Assembly: GCA_000226015.1 (NCBI GenBank)
Contig: JH154040.1
Span: forward strand, 156,093 to 190,823
DNA from: Mnemiopsis leidyi
Taxonomy: Eukaryota > Ctenophora > Tentaculata > Lobata > Bolinopsidae
Direction of reading: 5' to 3'
Length of the DNA: 34,731 nucleotides
Positions 1 to 34,731 of this stretch are shown here, piece by piece. A program made the position numbers and the translations under genes. Under the pieces are notes generated by a model. That model was not told the origin of the DNA, ran no database searches, and saw nothing but the letters and a program-made list of their open reading frames with translations. How positions within the stretch are numbered: position 1 is the stretch's first letter; every line of letters starts with the position of its first letter.

Positions 1-2237
1 CCCGCTTAGTTGGGTCTCAGGCGGACGCTAGATTTCCATCTCTTCAACTCTAAAGGGGATACTTACCTGGTATCTACCCTCAGCTAAAATCAGTATTACC
101 GATACTGTAAAAAATTCTGTCACAATGACTGCTTGAAGGAATTCTACAGCCGCTTCAGTAAAAATATTGGAAACTAAACAGATAAATTTAGCTTGCCTGA
201 TGATACTGAATGTATAAATATGCACTGCTCTAAGCTCTTTGGTAAGCAAACATTAAATCGACCGAGAAATTTTAGCAATAAAAACAGACTTAAAAACTCA
301 TCTCGCGCTGATACCCGACTAGCTCTTGCCAACATTTTGCAACAACTTTAAAGTTTAACTCAGTATCACTGAAATTGATACAGAATGCAGATGTAACTGA
401 GCCTTCAAAATCGTTTGGTCGAATCTTTTTTTTATTTCCTTCGGCAAAAAAGTATAGTACATAGATGGTTTGAAGTGATGGGATGTTGGGGTGGGGTGGA
501 TGGGTAGGTGAATTTCATGGTGTCTGGTTTGACAGAGGCCTATATGTGTTAAACTCCGCAAGACGATAGTAACCACGTGAACGCAGCTTGTGGGGCTGCT
601 CCCAGGTAAAGTATTTACATGGCGTAAAGGATTTAGGTATGCTAATTCTGGTTGGAAAATAACGGACAGCTATAAAATGGCTGAAGATATGAACTGCCAC
701 TGGTTCTCGGTTTCGAAACCTTAAAACCGGCCGTGAAATTTTAGCTATTAAAAACAACGAACGTGCATAATTTCGACTGCTTTGTGATCGCGGACAGCGG
801 ACGGACACCGCCATCTACCCACCTACCCACTTACCACCTCCAAAATCTGACAACTTTAAACCATCTAATTTGCTTTTATGCCTTCGGCAAAAAAGTATTA
901 GAGATAATAAAATCTGGAAACATCCTATCTTTATTGCAGTTTGTACGGTCTTTTAAGACGTCTTAGGTTGCAAAGACATAATGACTCTGAAAAAAAGGCT
1001 GAGGACGCCTTCATAAAAAACCTTTAACAACAGTTTAAAAAGGGCTCGCTCTGTATAGGCTGCTATCTATCAATTGCTCGAAGTAAGACAATAATTTTTC
1101 CTGTAAGAGATCATTTCTTTGTTCGAACATGCAACAGTTAGTATTAATTTTAACTATTATTTAATAAGATATTTTGCACGTCAACCTATATCAAGGATAT
1201 GCAAACTATGAGCTATATTCTTATATTTGACAAAGATGAAGCAGAAAAGTGTACATGATAAAACGTGATTTATCGAAAACAGTAAAACTGTATACGCTCT
1301 GAATTCGTCGCTCAATGGTCCTGTATACCGGTCTGTTTTACTAGTTATGTGGCTCAACCATTTAATGATTTGCTGATTCATTTCTATATCAAACGAGAAC
1401 TCGAAAGTTTCTGTAGATTCATTTACAAAAATGAATTATTTTCAGATTTTGTAGAAGTACTTTTAACTACTTACTAGTACTACAAATACAATCGTTTTTG
1501 TCAGGAACAAGAATTGCGCCCGCTTAGTTGGGTCTCAGGCGGACGCTAGATTTCCAATTTCCATCCCTTCATCTCTAAAGGAGCTACTTCGATTTTTGTC
1601 GTTTAACTTTCAAAGGAACTGCATAAGATTAAGACCGAATATATCTGTGTTTGTGGTGCAAACTTAAAACCGGCCGTGAAATTTTAGCTATTATTATTAA
1701 AAACAGCAAACGTGCATAATTTTGACGGTGCAGTCAAATAGTTTGACTACGTCTATTTTTAGCCTAAATTAAGTAAGAAGTTTCAGTGTCATAAGCTTGC
1801 AGTGGCTGATAATACGCGGCTCTCTCATCACATCTAGTCATATATAACTGATATTGATGGTAAAAGTGAAATTAGGTGCAGACGGCCAGACGAGCGCGAT
1901 TCATGAGGTATGCGATTCGCGAAGTAATTACGATAGCTGATTTAATCCGCACATTGCGATGCGTTTATTAGCATAACGCTGCACTGTTTAATTCGCGTGT
2001 CGTCATTTTGTTTCACGAAATCACCGTGTGAGCGCAAAATAAAACTTGCAGCGTCGACATAGTAACAGTGGCGCGCACTATGTCTTAAACTGCTTTGTGA
2101 CCGCGGACAGCGGGAAGCGGACACCGCCATCTACCTATCTACCCACCTACCACCACTAAACTCCGACCACTTTCAACCATATTAGAGATGAATAAAATGC
2201 CGATTTAAGCTGTTTTCTCCGGTAGGCAGTATCAACT
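1..2237. repeat. Repeat-rich 5' flank with dispersed repeat copies
   Basis: I see no convincing gene here. Two repeat families are visible. The first gives near-identical blocks at 3-38 and 1520-1555 (core cttagttgggtctcaggcgg), with a diverged third copy near 15008-15045. The second runs at about 718-850 and recurs split in two, at 1664-1722 and 2090-2168, as if about 370 bases had been inserted into that copy. The small open frames here are simply the repeat read on the minus strand. The region directly before 2238 would hold the promoter of the anoctamin gene, but no motif is clear. Confidence 0.6.
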
Positions 2238-4295
2238 ATGGAGTCGGTTGATGACGATGATGATATAAAAGCTAAGATGGAGCTGAAGCGACTCCCTACA
2301 GCTGTATTTGGGATGAAGGAGAACCCTCAACCAGCAGTTATCCTTGTCCTCTCTAACAAGGCTGATGAAATTGACATCACAGAACTCATTACAGATCTTA
2401 AAAAGTTGAAAATATCGGCATTTCTAGAGAGGTCGACTGAGCATATCTTCGTTTGTTTGTACTTGTCTCAGAAGTCCTGCGAGGAACTTGCAGAGATGAT
2501 GGGTTACAATGTTAGAATTAGCACTCACAAAACAGAGGCATCTTCAAGCTCAGGGGTATTGAAGAAGTTGCACTCGTTGTACCATTATGGGTCGTTATCA
2601 TATAATTACTTTACTGAGGTCAGCTACTGGATCAGGCTCAACCCACTGTTGAGGGGCAAGCTCGATCCAGAGAACTTGAAATCTTTGCATTCGGTTAGGA
2701 TTCAATCCGAAATTATCTACGATATCTTGAGAACAGAAGAAATTCTGGATAGAGAAAAACCAGAAATCCAAGGGAATTTTGTACCTCATACACCGCAAGT
2801 GGGTGATCTAATCCAAGAGATGTCGTGGTTTCCACCTTTTTTTCCTTTGGAAGAGTTTAGGGAATACTTTGGAGAGGAGTTGGCTTTTGTCTATGCATGG
2901 AGCAACTTTTGGTGGACCTTCGGATTGTTACCTCTAGCTGCAGTGGCACTAATATCCCTAATCTACGGTCTAGGGACGCACCAATATCTCACTGAAAGTG
3001 CTGTTAACGAATCTAATTGGGAGAAGTTTCACCATATTCTGGTGAACAGCAGCACGAGCTACTACCTGGTCTTCATGATGGTATGGATAGCTATCTTCCA
3101 ATTCAAGTGGAAGAATGTTTCTCCCATCCTGTCCATCCAATGGGGTGTCGCCAACTTTAATAAGGAGGAACCTTGCTTCAAGTCCTCCAGCAAGTTAAGA
3201 AAATTTCTGAGGTTACCCAACCTTATCGTTTCACTGATTGGAATAATCCTCGCAGGCTCAATAACAATTTTGCTGTTTATTTTGGTGGAGGTAATCATCC
3301 GGAGAGAGCTGAGATGGGAAGATAGAGTAGAGTTAAGACACACAAATCTTATCTGCACCCTGATCTATTCCATCCTAAACACAATTGCTGGAAACATTGT
3401 CATCCCCGCCATAGCTCAGTTCCTCACAAACCTAGAAAACCACAAGTTTCGATCCATCCACATCAACAGCATCATCTTCAAGTACACCGGCTACTACCTA
3501 GTCTCCTCCTACTTCTACCTCACCTTCCTGGTGCTCGACTTCCACACTTACCTCTACAACCGATACAATGTAGACAACACAGCACTGGAGGGAAACAGCA
3601 CTGTTAGAGTACGCCACGAGGAGATTGAGATCACCCAGCAACTTCTAATACAGATCATGATGCTCCGTCTTAAAGGGGTTTTCATATCATTCTTAGGTTG
3701 GTGTTGGAACAAGTTGAGACGATCAAGACAAATAAAACCCTCCTCTAGTGATCTGAGCTACATCTTACAAAACTACAAGTCTTCCCAGCTGCTAGATACA
3801 AGCGTTTGTGCCATGTGGATGAGTGAGAGGGTCATCATGTATGGGTATCTCACCATGTTCAGCTATCACGTTCCCATTGCTGCCATCATAGCTCTGATCA
3901 TAGAGGTTTTCGTGACGAGTTACGAGCTGCGAATGCTGGTTCGGAGTCAGCGCCCCCAGCCACGGAGAGTGGGCGATATAAAGCAGTGGGAGGGCATCAT
4001 CTACCTCATAAATATTGTCAGCATCATCGTCAACTCCTACTCGCTTAGCATGAAAACGAAGGAAAGCGTGAGGGATGATTGTGTCCATGATTACGGTGCT
4101 AAAGGGTGCGATGTTGCTGATCACCAGCTGGCTCTTTTCTTCATGCCTCTATTTATAGTAGTCGCAAGTGTCATTGAGATTCAGGATGCAGTTTCCGGGG
4201 ATTTTGTTCAAGAGCATCTTCAAAGGCAGTATCGGGAATCTGTTGGTCTGGTGGTCCGAAGGATGAGTGATACAGGGACACAGGGTTTGCCGTAA
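2238..4295 (+). CDS. Anoctamin (TMEM16) family protein, ANO10/ANO8-like, single exon
   Basis: This 685-residue multi-pass membrane protein belongs to the anoctamin family of phospholipid scramblases and ion channels. The diagnostic motif FREYFGEELAFVYAW (about residues 207-221) precedes the first membrane helix. Further hydrophobic segments lie near 226-245, 275-290, 326-352, 372-395, 412-436, 530-556, 586-603 and 645-665. A family-typical LTNLENH stretch lies at 397-402. Length and N-terminal layout are close to ANO10. The start is supported by an in-frame TAG 12 bases upstream, although a 5'UTR exon cannot be excluded. Oddly, several acidic residues that bind Ca2+ in other anoctamins seem to be missing. 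Glu530 matches one ligand, but the paired position is Trp527, and the two helix-8 positions align with Phe558 and Tyr562. It may therefore be Ca2+-insensitive or non-conducting; that is inference. Its stop lies 177 bases from the stop of the convergent USP32-like gene. Confidence 0.85.
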   Translation: MESVDDDDDIKAKMELKRLPTAVFGMKENPQPAVILVLSNKADEIDITELITDLKKLKISAFLERSTEHIFVCLYLSQKSCEELAEMMGYNVRISTHKTEASSSSGVLKKLHSLYHYGSLSYNYFTEVSYWIRLNPLLRGKLDPENLKSLHSVRIQSEIIYDILRTEEILDREKPEIQGNFVPHTPQVGDLIQEMSWFPPFFPLEEFREYFGEELAFVYAWSNFWWTFGLLPLAAVALISLIYGLGTHQYLTESAVNESNWEKFHHILVNSSTSYYLVFMMVWIAIFQFKWKNVSPILSIQWGVANFNKEEPCFKSSSKLRKFLRLPNLIVSLIGIILAGSITILLFILVEVIIRRELRWEDRVELRHTNLICTLIYSILNTIAGNIVIPAIAQFLTNLENHKFRSIHINSIIFKYTGYYLVSSYFYLTFLVLDFHTYLYNRYNVDNTALEGNSTVRVRHEEIEITQQLLIQIMMLRLKGVFISFLGWCWNKLRRSRQIKPSSSDLSYILQNYKSSQLLDTSVCAMWMSERVIMYGYLTMFSYHVPIAAIIALIIEVFVTSYELRMLVRSQRPQPRRVGDIKQWEGIIYLINIVSIIVNSYSLSMKTKESVRDDCVHDYGAKGCDVADHQLALFFMPLFIVVASVIEIQDAVSGDFVQEHLQRQYRESVGLVVRRMSDTGTQGLP

Positions 4296-4472
4296 ACTAA
4301 CCCGTAAAAACACAGTATAGCTTGAAATAATGATCTATCTCTTAAGTAGCTTGTGGCAGTACATCCCCAAAATAGTTATTGCTGATGAATTTCATCCCCC
4401 CTCTTCTGTCCGAAAAAGAAGCGTTTGCATAAGGAATGGAAAGACACAAAAAGAGAAGAAAAGTACTTCTTT

Positions 4473-34724
<30,252 letters not shown>

Positions 34725-34731
34725 CTGAAAA

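Overview
This is eukaryotic, animal-type DNA: AT-rich (impression only, not counted), with GT-AG introns, many minisatellites, retroelement debris and one 793-base assembly gap. The protein families (a USP32-type deubiquitinase, an anoctamin, an LDLa-bearing rhodopsin-class GPCR, and a secreted protein with ephrin-receptor-like, PAN and sushi modules) point to a metazoan. An early-branching animal such as a cnidarian or placozoan is possible, but the species cannot be settled from the sequence alone.

The backbone of the window is one large minus-strand gene, a USP32-like ubiquitin-specific protease. I rebuilt 25 exons from 34724 down to the stop codon at 4473. Every junction keeps phase, except for a one-base surplus in a G run of the first visible exon. 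The order is EF-hand region, DUSP, ubiquitin-like domain, then a USP catalytic domain with Cys box, two CxxC zinc knuckles, a GGGHY His box and an Asn-Asp pair. The N-terminus lies beyond the right edge.

Three other genes sit inside its introns. A single-exon membrane acyltransferase-3 protein (5550-7043, +) lies in the last intron. A multi-exon secreted sushi/PAN protein (17444-22291, +) lies in the 9.8 kb intron 13. A single-exon LDLa GPCR (26696-29218, -) lies in intron 8. A single-exon anoctamin (2238-4295, +) lies tail-to-tail with the end of the USP gene.

The strongest signal for follow-up is that tandem repeats in the USP gene repeatedly coincide with exon-intron junctions. Copies of the exon edge together with its splice donor or acceptor form arrays of 29, 35, 36, 40 and 51 bp units. 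The short intron between exons 6 and 7 is almost wholly made of such copies. This looks like a record of intron growth or birth by local tandem duplication, and it leaves many decoy splice sites.

The rest is dispersed repeats (1-2170 and 14840-16663), a retrotransposon fragment beside the gap, a tRNA-like SINE next to a splice acceptor, perfect palindromes, and intergenic or intronic DNA in which I see no gene.
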